Counted from the stretch's first letter, positions 7,645 through 15,330 are shown. The stretch: DNA of 19,985 nucleotides from Chloroflexota bacterium (GCA_022565075.1 JADFKG010000017.1:1-19985), one strand, 5' to 3'. A program made the numbers and translations. Notes: generated by a model from the letters alone, not told the origin.

Positions 7645-7662
7645 ATGCCTCGCAAGAGGTGA
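7645..7662 (+). CDS. Five-codon leader ORF (MPRKR) abutting infA
   Basis: ATG at 7645 follows a strong Shine-Dalgarno-like AGGGAGGAG (7635-7643) at short spacing and encodes Met-Pro-Arg-Lys-Arg, then TGA. The TGA is immediately followed by the infA ATG in the same frame. The best ribosome-binding sequence in the gap thus serves the mini-ORF, while infA itself has only the AAGAGGTGA that lies inside the mini-ORF, very close to its ATG. Coupled re-initiation is plausible. Whether the peptide is made is unknown. Confidence 0.35.
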   Translation: MPRKR

Positions 7663-7881
7663 ATGGCTAAAAAAGAAGCGATTGAGGTAGAGGGAACCGT
7701 GAAGGAGAATTTGCCCAACGCCATGTTTCGTGTAGAATTGGCTAACGGGCACAAGGTGCTCGCCCACGCGTCCGGCAAGATCCGGATGCACTATATCCGA
7801 ATCCTCCCCGGTGACAGAGTCCTGGTTGAGCTATCTCCCTATGACTTGACCCGTGGCAGGGTCACTTATCGCTTCAGGTAG
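7663..7881 (+). CDS. infA: Translation initiation factor IF-1
   Basis: IF-1 of 72 residues, a single OB-fold. It reads MAKKEAIEVEGTVKENLPNA, then FRVELANGHKVLAHASGKIRMHYIRILPGDRV, ending LSPYDLTRGRVTYRFR, a nearly canonical sequence. IF-1 occupies the ribosomal A site during initiation. Its ATG directly follows the stop of the five-codon leader ORF. A four-nt gap separates it from rpmJ. Confidence 0.98.
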   Translation: MAKKEAIEVEGTVKENLPNAMFRVELANGHKVLAHASGKIRMHYIRILPGDRVLVELSPYDLTRGRVTYRFR

Positions 7882-7885
7882 GCAT

Positions 7886-7999
7886 ATGAAGGTTCAGGCG
7901 TCAGTAAAAAAGCGTTGCGAAAGGTGCAAAGTCGTCGTGCGTAAGCGCGTCGTCCGCATCGTCTGTCCGAACCCCCGTCACAAGCAGAGGCAGGGGTAA
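7886..7999 (+). CDS. rpmJ: 50S ribosomal protein L36, zinc form
   Basis: A 37-residue L36: MKVQASVKKRCERCKVVVRK, then RVVRIVCPNPRHKQRQG. C11, C14, C27 and H32 form the zinc ribbon of the C+ (zinc-dependent) paralogue. It lies between infA and rpsM, the usual place, with 4-nt and 9-nt gaps. It is short enough to be missed by ORF callers with a length cut-off. Confidence 0.97.
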   Translation: MKVQASVKKRCERCKVVVRKRVVRIVCPNPRHKQRQG

Positions 8000-8008
8000 A
8001 AGAGGCAT

Positions 8009-8392
8009 ATGGCTCGCATCTCCGGCGTAGACATTCCCCGCGACAAGAAGGTCGATATCTCATTGTCGTACATCTACGGCATCGGCCGGCCCACGGCGGA
8101 GAAGATCTGCGAGTCCGTCGGCGTCTCACGTGACAGCAAGGTGCGCGACCTGAACGACGAAGAAGTCTCCCGCATCCGCGAGTTCATCGACAAGAACTTC
8201 ACCGTCGAAGGTGAGCTGCGCAAGCAGGTGCGCACGGACATTCAGCGCCTCATCGAGATAAACAGCTATCGCGGCATCCGGCACCGCCGTGGCCTGCCCG
8301 TTCGCGGGCAGCGCACGAAGACGAACGCCCGCACAAAGCGCGGCCCGCGCCGCACAGTTGCCGGCAGGCGCCGCGCCGCGGTCAAGAAGTAG
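8009..8392 (+). CDS. rpsM: 30S ribosomal protein S13
   Basis: S13 of 127 residues starting MARISGVDIPRDKKVDISLSYIYGIG, with the helix-two-turn-helix core and the C-terminal RGIRHRRGLPVRGQRTKTNARTKRGPRRTV tail that contacts tRNA in the P site. Normal length. A GAGG-type site precedes the ATG. The following rpsK starts 16 nt later. Confidence 0.98.
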   Translation: MARISGVDIPRDKKVDISLSYIYGIGRPTAEKICESVGVSRDSKVRDLNDEEVSRIREFIDKNFTVEGELRKQVRTDIQRLIEINSYRGIRHRRGLPVRGQRTKTNARTKRGPRRTVAGRRRAAVKK

Positions 8393-8408
8393 ACCAGAAG
8401 GACGAACG

Positions 8409-8798
8409 ATGGCAGAACGCAAGAGCAAACCACGACGACGCGAAAAGAAGAACGTGCCGGTTGGCCGTGCTTACATCACGTCGACGTTCAACAACACCGT
8501 GATCACGCTGACCGACCCCAACGGCGCCGTGCTCTCCTGGGCTTCCGCCGGAACCGCCGGCTTCAAGGGCTCCCGCAAGAGCACACCGTACGCCGCCGGC
8601 CTCGCCGCCGAAGCCGCCGCCCGCCGGGCGATGGACCACGGCCTGCGCCAGGTCGAAGTGCGCGTCAAGGGTCCTGGCAGCGGCCGGGAGGCGGCGATCC
8701 GCTCGCTGCAGTCCAGCGGCCTGCAGGTCACGCTGATCCGTGACGTGACGCCGATCCCGCACAACGGCTGCCGGCCACCCAAGCGACGGCGAGTGTAG
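8409..8798 (+). CDS. rpsK: 30S ribosomal protein S11
   Basis: S11 of 129 residues. The start at ATG 8409 (MAERKSKPRRREKKNVPVGR) is chosen because GAAGGA lies just upstream and the protein then matches S11 length; the frame is open further upstream only inside rpsM. Family landmarks are AYITSTFNNTVITLTDPNG, the KGSRKSTPYAAGLAAE turn and the C-terminal IPHNGCRPPKRRRV. S11 lies on the platform of the 30S subunit near the mRNA exit. Confidence 0.98.
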   Translation: MAERKSKPRRREKKNVPVGRAYITSTFNNTVITLTDPNGAVLSWASAGTAGFKGSRKSTPYAAGLAAEAAARRAMDHGLRQVEVRVKGPGSGREAAIRSLQSSGLQVTLIRDVTPIPHNGCRPPKRRRV

Positions 8799-8804
8799 GC
8801 GCGG

Positions 8805-9428
8805 ATGGCCCGATACACCGACGCTCGTTGCCGGCTTTGCCGTCGCCTTGGGGAGAAGCTCTACCTCAAGGGAGACAAGTGCTACTCCAACTGCGTCTTC
8901 GACAAACGCCCGTTCCCGCCCGGCCCGCGCCAGTCGCGGCGCCGCAAGATCTCCGACCGTGGTCTGCAGTGGCGCGAGAAGCAGAAGGCACGGGCCATCT
9001 ACGGCGTGCTGGAGAGCCAGTTCCGCAAGTACTACGAAGACGCCGCCCGCCGCCCGGGCGTCACCGGCGAAACGCTCCTGCGGACGCTGGAGCTGCGGCT
9101 GGACAACGTCATCTACCGTTTGGGCTTCGCCGATTCCCGGCAGCAGGCGCGCCAGGTAGCGTCGCATGGTCTTTTCGCGGTCAACGGCCGCCGGACCACG
9201 ATACCCTCGCACATCCTCAAGCCGGGCGACGCGGTGAGCTGGAGCCCGCGTGGCGAAAAGAGCGAATACTTCAAGCTTGTAAGTGAAAAGGTCGCGAGTA
9301 AGGAAATACCCTCCTGGGTCAGCCGCGATGACACTGCCATGACAGGCAAGGTCAACGAGCTGCCTGACATGGAGGAGATCGGCGCCAAGTTCAGCGCGGC
9401 GACGATCGTCGAATACTACTCGCGCTAG
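8805..9428 (+). CDS. rpsD: 30S ribosomal protein S4, zinc-binding form
   Basis: S4 of 207 residues. The N-terminal Cys set is C9, C12, C26 and C30, the C+ type of S4. The last pair reads CYSNC, one residue shorter than the CxxxxC spacing I remember from Thermus-like S4. The S4 RNA-binding domain follows (LELRLDNVIYRLGFADSRQQARQVASHGLFAVNG), ending in FSAATIVEYYSR. S4 starts 30S assembly and in E. coli represses the alpha operon. It lies directly before rpoA, as is typical. Confidence 0.98.
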   Translation: MARYTDARCRLCRRLGEKLYLKGDKCYSNCVFDKRPFPPGPRQSRRRKISDRGLQWREKQKARAIYGVLESQFRKYYEDAARRPGVTGETLLRTLELRLDNVIYRLGFADSRQQARQVASHGLFAVNGRRTTIPSHILKPGDAVSWSPRGEKSEYFKLVSEKVASKEIPSWVSRDDTAMTGKVNELPDMEEIGAKFSAATIVEYYSR

Positions 9429-9436
9429 AGGTGATA

Positions 9437-10693
9437 ATGCTAGAACAGCAATTGTTCCGGGCAGCCGGAGCCGCAACCACGGAGCAGACGTCCGACGAGC
9501 CGACGATCGAGGTCGAAGAGTCGACGGATGACTACGCGCGCATCGTCGCGACGCCCCTGCTGCCTGGGTTTGGTATCACGCTGGGCAACGCCCTGCGGCG
9601 TGTCCTCTTGAGCTCGCTCCCGGGTGCCGCGGTCACGTCCGTCCGCATCGAAGGCATCCAGCACGAGTTCTCGACGATCCCCCACATCAAGGAAGACTCC
9701 ATCGAGTTCCTCCTCAACGTCAAAGAGATCCGCCTGCGTCCTCTCTCAGACCGCGCCGGCATGCTCATCCTGGACCACAGCGGCCGCAGCGGACCGGTGA
9801 CCGCCGGCGACATCCAGCTTCCGGAGCATTTTGAGATCGCCAACCCGGATCTGCATCTGGCCACCATGGACGACAAGGACGGAAAGCTCTACGTCGAGTT
9901 CAACGTGGAGCAGGGGCGCGGCTACGTCCCGGCCGGCCACGTCGACGGGACGCAGCTTGGCGTCATACCTGTCGACGGCATCTTCTCGCCGGTGCGCAAG
10001 GTCAACTATCGCATCGAGCAGACGCGCGTCGGCCAGGCGACGAACTACGACAAGCTGACGATCGAGCTCTGGACCGATGGCACGATCACCGCCAGCGAGG
10101 CCGTGAGCAAGAGCGCGGACATCCTCATCGAGCAGTTCAAGCTCTTCTCGCACATGGGCCGGCCGGCGATGCCGACGGTCGAACGCGGCCTGGGCGCCGG
10201 ACTCCAGCTTTCGCCCGAACGGTACAACATGGCGATTGAAGACCTGAACCTCTCGATGCGCGCCTACAACTGCCTGCGCCGCAGTGGTCTGATGACCATC
10301 GGCCAGGTGTTGGAGAAGAGCGAAGAAGAGCTGCTGGCGCTGCGCAACTTCGGGCTCAAGTCCTACGACGAACTGAGGGAACGACTGGACGAGCTGGGCC
10401 TGCTGCCGGCCGGTGATGGTGAAGAGGAAGAGATCCTCGACGCGCCACCGCTGGATGCCGAAGAGCGCCCGATCAGCGCCAAGGCAGAGCCCTCGCAGGA
10501 GCTCGCTGCCGTACCCGCGGCCGAACCAGAAGCCGAAGCCGAAGCCGCGCCGGACACCGAGCCCGCGCCCGTCGGCCGCCGCACGAAAAAGACCAAGGAG
10601 AAGGCCGAGCCATCCTCCGAAGGTGGCGCCGAAGAGATGCCCGAATGGAAGCGAAAGCTCCTCGAGCTGACCGACGGCGAAAGCGACGACTAG
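9437..10693 (+). CDS. rpoA: DNA-directed RNA polymerase subunit alpha with acidic C-terminal extension
   Basis: Alpha of 418 residues. ATG 9437 is preferred over GTG 9431 because the GTG lies inside the Shine-Dalgarno stretch AGAGGTGA. The NTD is normal: GFGITLGNALRRVLLSSLPGAAV (dimer interface), IKEDSIEFLLNVKEIRLR and VDGIFSPVRKVNY. The CTD begins near residue 265 (MAIEDLNLSMRAYNCLRRSG) and ends near 322 (LRERLDELGLL), keeping the Arg and helix pattern that bind UP elements. A tail of about 95 residues follows, rich in Glu, Ala and Pro, with a basic patch (GRRTKKTKEK) and a final EMPEWKRKLLELTDGESDD that looks like a short helix. Alpha is usually about 310-330 residues. The rplQ ATG abuts the stop. 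Confidence 0.97.
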   Translation: MLEQQLFRAAGAATTEQTSDEPTIEVEESTDDYARIVATPLLPGFGITLGNALRRVLLSSLPGAAVTSVRIEGIQHEFSTIPHIKEDSIEFLLNVKEIRLRPLSDRAGMLILDHSGRSGPVTAGDIQLPEHFEIANPDLHLATMDDKDGKLYVEFNVEQGRGYVPAGHVDGTQLGVIPVDGIFSPVRKVNYRIEQTRVGQATNYDKLTIELWTDGTITASEAVSKSADILIEQFKLFSHMGRPAMPTVERGLGAGLQLSPERYNMAIEDLNLSMRAYNCLRRSGLMTIGQVLEKSEEELLALRNFGLKSYDELRERLDELGLLPAGDGEEEEILDAPPLDAEERPISAKAEPSQELAAVPAAEPEAEAEAAPDTEPAPVGRRTKKTKEKAEPSSEGGAEEMPEWKRKLLELTDGESDD

Positions 10694-11056
10694 ATGGGCC
10701 ATCGCATCAACGGGCGCAAGCTCGGCCGGGCGACAGATCACCGCCTGGCGATGTTCCGCAACCTCGTGACGGACCTGCTCAAGTACGAGAAGATCATCAC
10801 GACGGAGGCCAAGGCGAAGGAGATGCGCGGCTTTGCCGAGCGCATGATCACACTCGGCAAGAAGGGCGACCTGCACGCGCGCCGAAGGGCTCTCGGCTTC
10901 GTCTACGACAAGGCCGTCGTCGACAAGATCTTCGACGACCTGGCGCAGCGCTACGCCGACCGGCCCGGCGGCTACACGCGGGTCGTCAAGCTGGGCCAGC
11001 GCGGTGGCGACGCCGCGCGCATGGCGCAGATCGAACTGGTGGGGTCGGAGGTCTAA
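10694..11056 (+). CDS. rplQ: 50S ribosomal protein L17
   Basis: L17 of 120 residues: MGHRINGRKLGRATDHRLAMFRNLVTDLLKYEKIITTEAKAKEMR is strongly conserved, and the C-terminal part ends RVVKLGQRGGDAARMAQIELVG. L17 lies near the peptide exit tunnel. The ATG immediately follows the rpoA stop with no gap, so translation is probably coupled to the alpha tail. Normal length. Confidence 0.98.
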   Translation: MGHRINGRKLGRATDHRLAMFRNLVTDLLKYEKIITTEAKAKEMRGFAERMITLGKKGDLHARRRALGFVYDKAVVDKIFDDLAQRYADRPGGYTRVVKLGQRGGDAARMAQIELVGSEV

Positions 11057-11068
11057 CCTCGCCGGCCA

Positions 11069-11887
11069 ATGGCGCCGGATAACTTGAATGGACACGGGCC
11101 TCGCCGCATAGCGCTCCTGGTCGAGTACCAGGGGACAGCCTACGGCGGGTCCCAGTACCAGAAAAACGCACCTACGGTGCAGGGCGCGCTGGAGCGGGCC
11201 CTGGGAACGTTAACAGGCGAACCTATACGAGTGGCGATGGCTGGCCGGACCGACGCCGGAGTCCACGCCCGGGGACAAGTGGCGGCTTTCCCTACGGAGA
11301 GCCGGCGCCGAATCGACGTCTTCGTGCGGGGGACGAACGCGCACCTGCCGGAAGACATCACAGTACACGCCGCCGCCGAGGTCCCCGCGGAGTTCGATCC
11401 GCGGCGACACGCCCGGCGACGCTTGTACCGATACACGCTTAACCTGGGTTCGGAGCGCCCGGCCCTCTACCGAGAGGTCGTCTGGCGCGTCGGACCAAGC
11501 CTCGACCTGGTGGCGATGGCTGCGGCGGCGCGGCACCTGAAAGGGCGCCACGACTTCGCCGCCTTCACCGCGCCGTCCGAGGCCAGGCGCAGGCGGACGG
11601 AACGAGTGGTCCACGGCACGGCGTTAGTGCAACGGGGCAAGGCCGCATCCTTCGACATCGAGGCCAACGCCTTCCTCCCGCACATGGTGAGGCGTATCAT
11701 GGGCACACTTGTCGAGGTCGGACGCGGCAAGCTCTCATCCGAAGCGTTCGAGCGCCTTGTGCGCGAGGGGACGCCGGGAGAGGCGAGTCGTACGGCCCCC
11801 GCCCGGGGCCTCTGCCTGATCAAGGTTCGCTACGAAAGCGGGTTGTTTGACGATGAAACGAATGAAGACCTACAGCCTTTCGGCTAA
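11069..11887 (+). CDS. truA: tRNA pseudouridine(38-40) synthase TruA
   Basis: TruA of 272 residues isomerises U38-U40 in the anticodon stem of tRNAs. The catalytic Asp is D62 in GRTDAGVHARGQV. Other landmarks are NAPTVQGALERAL, RRLYRYTLNL, LKGRHDFAAFTAP and FLPHMVRRIMGTLVEVGRG. The first motif is unusual: YQGTAYGGSQYQ, where most members have YDGT and a Trp or Phe before the Gln. ATG 11069 has no good ribosome-binding site nearby; TTG 11084 is an in-frame alternative. It sits between rplQ and rplM, a common bacterial order, and overlaps rplM. Confidence 0.96.
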   Translation: MAPDNLNGHGPRRIALLVEYQGTAYGGSQYQKNAPTVQGALERALGTLTGEPIRVAMAGRTDAGVHARGQVAAFPTESRRRIDVFVRGTNAHLPEDITVHAAAEVPAEFDPRRHARRRLYRYTLNLGSERPALYREVVWRVGPSLDLVAMAAAARHLKGRHDFAAFTAPSEARRRRTERVVHGTALVQRGKAASFDIEANAFLPHMVRRIMGTLVEVGRGKLSSEAFERLVREGTPGEASRTAPARGLCLIKVRYESGLFDDETNEDLQPFG

Positions 11888-12338
11888 GGACATAGAGAAG
11901 GACTGGGTCGTGGTTGACGCCGCGGGTCAGATCCTGGGCCGCCTTGCGACGCGGGTGGCTGGCTTGCTCATGGGCAAGCACAAGGTCTCCTACTCACCCC
12001 ACCTGGACATGGGCGACTACGTGATCGTCGTCAACGCCACCCAGATCAAGGTCACCGGCAACAAGCTGGAGGACAAGATCTACTACCGCCACACCGGCTA
12101 CATGGGTGGCCTGAAGGAAGAAAATCTCGGCACCCTCCTGGCGCGGCGCCCGGAACGCGTCGTCGAGCTGGCCGTACGCGGGATGCTGCCGCGCAACAAG
12201 CTGGCGAAGCACGTCCTGCGCCACCTCAAGGTCTACGCCGGCCCCGAGCACCCGCACGAAGCCCAGATCAACATCTCGCGCAAGCGTGCCAACCGCCGCC
12301 AGACGGTCGTGGCCGCTACCTCGGAGAAGAAATCATGA
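11862..12338 (+). CDS. rplM: 50S ribosomal protein L13
   Basis: L13 with MKTYSLSAKDIEKDWVVVDAAGQILGRLATRVAGLL, then the GDYVIVVNATQIKVTGNKLEDKIYYRHTGYMGG core and AVRGMLPRNKLAKHVLRHLKVYAGPEHPH. Start at ATG 11862 gives 158 residues and the family's usual MKTY opening; ATG 11853 and TTG 11847 are in-frame alternatives. The start lies inside truA (26-nt overlap), and the stop overlaps the rpsI ATG (ATGA). L13 is an early 50S assembly protein. Confidence 0.97.
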   Translation: MKTYSLSAKDIEKDWVVVDAAGQILGRLATRVAGLLMGKHKVSYSPHLDMGDYVIVVNATQIKVTGNKLEDKIYYRHTGYMGGLKEENLGTLLARRPERVVELAVRGMLPRNKLAKHVLRHLKVYAGPEHPHEAQINISRKRANRRQTVVAATSEKKS

Positions 12339-12760
12339 CGGACGAAGCCACGACTGAGATGACCACGCCGCCAGGCGAATACTTCTACGGCACAGGCCGG
12401 CGCAAGGAAGCGGTCGCCCGCGTGCGCCTCTATCCCGGCTCCGGCAACATTCTGATCAACGGCAAGCCGTACATGGAGATGTTCACCCGCTCCATTTACC
12501 AGATCAAGATCCGGCTGCCGCTGGAGGTAACCAGCACGGCCGGCAAGTTCGACGTCTACGCCAAGATCAAGGGCGGCGGAATTACCGGCTGGGCCGACGC
12601 GCTCGCCCACGGCATCTCCCGTGCGCTGCTCGTTGTAGACGAGGGGCATCGGCAGGTGCTGCGCCGCGCTGGCCTCCTCACGCGCGACGCACGCGTCAAG
12701 GAGCGCAAGAAGCCCGGCCTCAAGCGCGCGCGTAAGGCGCCTCAGTACACCAAGCGCTAG
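12335..12760 (+). CDS. rpsI: 30S ribosomal protein S9
   Basis: S9 of 141 residues. After a short acidic N-terminus (MTDEATTEMTTPPGE) comes FYGTGRRKEAVARVRLYPGSGNILINGKP, then KGGGITGWADALAHGISRALL and the Arg/Lys-rich end KKPGLKRARKAPQYTKR, whose terminal Lys-Arg touches the P-site tRNA. It is the last gene of the + strand block. A hairpin terminator follows 23 nt after the stop. Confidence 0.98.
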   Translation: MTDEATTEMTTPPGEYFYGTGRRKEAVARVRLYPGSGNILINGKPYMEMFTRSIYQIKIRLPLEVTSTAGKFDVYAKIKGGGITGWADALAHGISRALLVVDEGHRQVLRRAGLLTRDARVKERKKPGLKRARKAPQYTKR

Positions 12761-12775
12761 ACGTATCAAGAAAAG

Positions 12776-12813
12776 AAAGCAGGGGGACAGGCGTTGGCCT
12801 GTCCCTTTCGCTT
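12776..12813. terminator. Bidirectional terminator between rpsI and the convergent PGI/PMI gene
   Basis: A 9-bp perfect stem GGGACAGGC (12784-12792) / GCCTGTCCC (12797-12805) with a GTTG loop lies between two convergent genes. On the + strand it is followed by TTTCGCTTACTT. On the - strand it is followed by an interrupted T-rich run (TTTCTTTTCTT). It can therefore end both the ribosomal operon and the metK-pgi/pmi transcript. The TAA of the - strand gene (12812-12814) touches its edge. Confidence 0.85.
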
Positions 12814-13888
12814 ACTTCTGCCGGGCCAGCCAGGTCTTGAGCTCGTCGATCGCGCTCGTTGGCGTTGGGTCTTCGCCGTAGAGGAACGACAGGTAAGCGC
12901 TGACGTAGTCGCCGAAGAGGACGAGCGACAACATCTGCGCCAGCGCGCTCACGCCGCGCGCCTGAACCGAGTGAGCGGCGACGCCGCTGCGTGCCAGCAG
13001 GTCTTTCGTGAAGCCGTAGCGCAACTGCACGCGCTCATGCACGAGGTCGGCCGACTCCAGGAAGACGACTGCCGTGCGGTCGGCGATCTCGCGCGGATAT
13101 GAGTAGCCGATGATCGCGTTGTGGTGGATCTCCGGCAGCTCTTCGCAGGACGCCCACGACTTGCCGGACTCGTTGAGCTGCGCCTTCCAGCGTCGTGCGA
13201 CCTCGATCAGCGGGCCGGCCCCATAGATCACCGGCAGTCTGCCCTGCAGGTCGCGCGCCAGCTTTTTCGCGGGGTTGGTGGTGGTCGGAACGTCCTCGGC
13301 GATCTTCTGCACGAGCTCATCGAGGACGGCGACCGCCTCGTCGACGTCGGCGGCGACGCCCTGCATCAGACGCAGCGACGCCGCGATGGCCAGCAGCGGC
13401 ATCAGGCTCCAGCCGAAGGCGGCGCGCGGCTCGCCGTCGTAGTCGAACGTGAACGACGGCACCCCGTTGGCGCGCGCCGTCGTCAACAGCTGCCCGCCGG
13501 TTGTGACGACGATCTTCGGCGCCGGCATGGCCAGCGCCTGGCCGAACGCCGAGAGCACCTCCTCCGTGTCGCCGCTGAAGCTGGAGGCGATCACCAGCGT
13601 GCGTTCATCGACGTAAGGGGGCAGGTCGTATGCGCGGACGTTGAAGACGGGGACGGCGCACTCGCGTTCGAGCAGTGCGCGCCAGACGTCGCCGGCGATC
13701 GCCGAACCACCCATGCCCAGCACGGCGATGCGGTCGATCTCCTGGTAAGAGCGGGGGAGCGCAAGCTCGTGGGCCGTCTTCCAGGCGTCCCGGCACTGGT
13801 CCGGAAGCCCCCGCAGGCAGGACAGCATACCGCCGGGGTCCAGTTTGGCCAGCGCGGCGGGGTCGTCGAGCACGTTAGACGCGCTCAC
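12812..13888 (-). CDS. Bifunctional phosphoglucose/phosphomannose isomerase
   Basis: A 358-residue SIS-domain protein of the bifunctional PGI/PMI family, which interconverts fructose-6-P with glucose-6-P and mannose-6-P. The first SIS domain shows VLGMGGSAIAGDVWRALL (residues 56-73) and ASSFSGDTEEVLSAF (101-115), which bind the phosphate. The C-terminal domain holds QLNESGK (E240) and ELPEIHHNAIIGY (H255/H256), matching the catalytic Glu and His of the family. The GTG start overlaps the stop of the phosphohexomutase gene by 4 nt (GTGA), so the two are coupled. It supplies the 6-phosphate consumed by its upstream neighbour. Confidence 0.9.
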   Translation of the reverse strand: MSASNVLDDPAALAKLDPGGMLSCLRGLPDQCRDAWKTAHELALPRSYQEIDRIAVLGMGGSAIAGDVWRALLERECAVPVFNVRAYDLPPYVDERTLVIASSFSGDTEEVLSAFGQALAMPAPKIVVTTGGQLLTTARANGVPSFTFDYDGEPRAAFGWSLMPLLAIAASLRLMQGVAADVDEAVAVLDELVQKIAEDVPTTTNPAKKLARDLQGRLPVIYGAGPLIEVARRWKAQLNESGKSWASCEELPEIHHNAIIGYSYPREIADRTAVVFLESADLVHERVQLRYGFTKDLLARSGVAAHSVQARGVSALAQMLSLVLFGDYVSAYLSFLYGEDPTPTSAIDELKTWLARQK

Positions 13889-15330
13889 ACGCTCGTCAGC
13901 CCGCGTACGGCGTCCAGTACAGGTCGCACGAGCGCTTCGTCGCGCACCTCGGTGTATATGCGCATGAGAGGCTCTGTTCCAGAGAGCCGAATAAGCGCCC
14001 AGGCGCCGTCCGGCAGCACGAAACGCAGGCCATCGGCCCGGTCGTAGCCGCTGACGGGCAGGCCGGCGATCTCCTTTGGCTCAAGCGTGGGCAAGAGCTG
14101 CGCGATGCGGTCGCGTTCGGCCGCCGTCATCGTAATGTCGTCGCGGTCGTAGTAGTGCGCGCCGACCTTCCCGAACAGCTCGTCGATGATCGCCGCCAGG
14201 TCGTTACCCTTGCGGGCCATCAGGTCGAGAATGTAGAGGCCGGACAGCACGCCGTCGCGTTCCGGCAGGTGGCCGCGGAAGGCGAAGCCGCCGGACTCCT
14301 CACCGGCGATCAGGGCGTCGGTCTCACGCATCTTGGGGCCGAGGAACTTGAAGCCGACCGGCGTCTCGTGCACCGGCACGTCGTACAGCTCGCCCAGCCT
14401 ATCGACCATGCTGGTCGTCGTGATCGACTTGACCAGCGGCCCGCGCTCTCCGCGGACCTCCAGCAAGTAGTACGCCAGGAGCGCAAAGGTCTGGAGCTGG
14501 TTCACGAAGTCGCCGTTGGCGTCGAGGATGCCGATGCGGTCGGCGTCGCCGTCGGTGACGAGCGCGACCTGCGCGTCGTAGTCCTTGACGGCCGCGGCGG
14601 TGATCTCAAGGTTGCGCGGTATCGGCTCCGGGTTGTGCATGCCCGGGAACGCCGGGTTGTGCTCGCCGCGGATCTCGCGCACCTGCGTCTTACCGCCGCC
14701 GACGAGTTCCGAGAGATAACCAGCGCCCGCGCCGTGCATCGGGTCGACGACGACGCAGAGGCCGGCGTCCCTGATCGCCTCCAGGTCGAGCAGGCGGCCC
14801 AGGTGCTCGATGTAGGCCGGCTTCGGGTCGAACTTCTGGACGAGCCCGCGGGAGAGCGCGACGTCGAGCGGCAGGCGAGGTACGTCCTTGCCGTAGCTTT
14901 CGCCGATGCGCGCTTCGATCTGCGACAGCACCTCGGGCGGTGCGGCGCTGGCGTACTCCGTGCGCACCTTGAAGCCGGAATACTGCGCCGGGTTGTGGCT
15001 CGAAGTGATGACGACAGACCCGGCGGCCTCGTCCTGGACGATCTCGTAGCCGATGACCGGCGTCGGCGCCGGAGCCGAAGCGAGACGGACCTTGATCTCG
15101 TTGGCCGCGAAGACCTCGGCGACGGCCGCCGCGAAAGCCTCCGACTGAAAGCGCGTGTCGTAGCCAACGATCATGCCGCGAGAGGCGAGGCCGGCGGCTT
15201 TGATGTAGTCGGCCGTGCCCTGCGCGCAGTAGCGCACGTTGGCGAAGGTGAACTCGTCGGCGATGATCGCCCGCCAACCGTCGGTGCCGAACTTGATGGG
15301 TGAGTCTTTCAAGCCGCCAACATCTGACAA
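13885..15330 (-). CDS. Phosphohexomutase (phosphomannomutase/phosphoglucomutase family)
   Basis: A 481-residue alpha-D-phosphohexomutase. The four domain signatures appear in order: IKFGTDGWRAIIADEFTF near the N-terminus; the phosphoserine loop ITSSHNP with catalytic S111; the metal loop TDGDADRIG (D260, D262, D264); the sugar-binding GEESGG (343-348); and the phosphate-binding RLSGTEPLMRIY (from R448). The TTG start at 15330 is the best available; no ATG or GTG precedes the first conserved motif and the upstream frame runs back to the stop of the next gene. Family sequence alone does not fix mannose versus glucose, but the PGI/PMI and nucleotidyltransferase neighbours favour a GDP-mannose or related NDP-sugar route. 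Confidence 0.92.
   Translation of the reverse strand: MSDVGGLKDSPIKFGTDGWRAIIADEFTFANVRYCAQGTADYIKAAGLASRGMIVGYDTRFQSEAFAAAVAEVFAANEIKVRLASAPAPTPVIGYEIVQDEAAGSVVITSSHNPAQYSGFKVRTEYASAAPPEVLSQIEARIGESYGKDVPRLPLDVALSRGLVQKFDPKPAYIEHLGRLLDLEAIRDAGLCVVVDPMHGAGAGYLSELVGGGKTQVREIRGEHNPAFPGMHNPEPIPRNLEITAAAVKDYDAQVALVTDGDADRIGILDANGDFVNQLQTFALLAYYLLEVRGERGPLVKSITTTSMVDRLGELYDVPVHETPVGFKFLGPKMRETDALIAGEESGGFAFRGHLPERDGVLSGLYILDLMARKGNDLAAIIDELFGKVGAHYYDRDDITMTAAERDRIAQLLPTLEPKEIAGLPVSGYDRADGLRFVLPDGAWALIRLSGTEPLMRIYTEVRDEALVRPVLDAVRGLTSV

Noticed and set aside
7645..7881. infA with an earlier start at 7645
   Set aside because: An in-frame TGA at 7660-7662 separates that ATG from infA, and IF-1 length from 7663 is already canonical.
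9746..11095. A 449-codon - strand ORF across rpoA and rplQ
   Set aside because: Antisense shadow of two conserved genes; no family motif and no start signal.
14155..15303. A 382-codon + strand ORF, and a 308-codon one at 13121-14047
   Set aside because: Both are mirror frames of the phosphohexomutase and PGI/PMI genes, which have full catalytic motifs. GC-rich third positions keep the opposite strand open.
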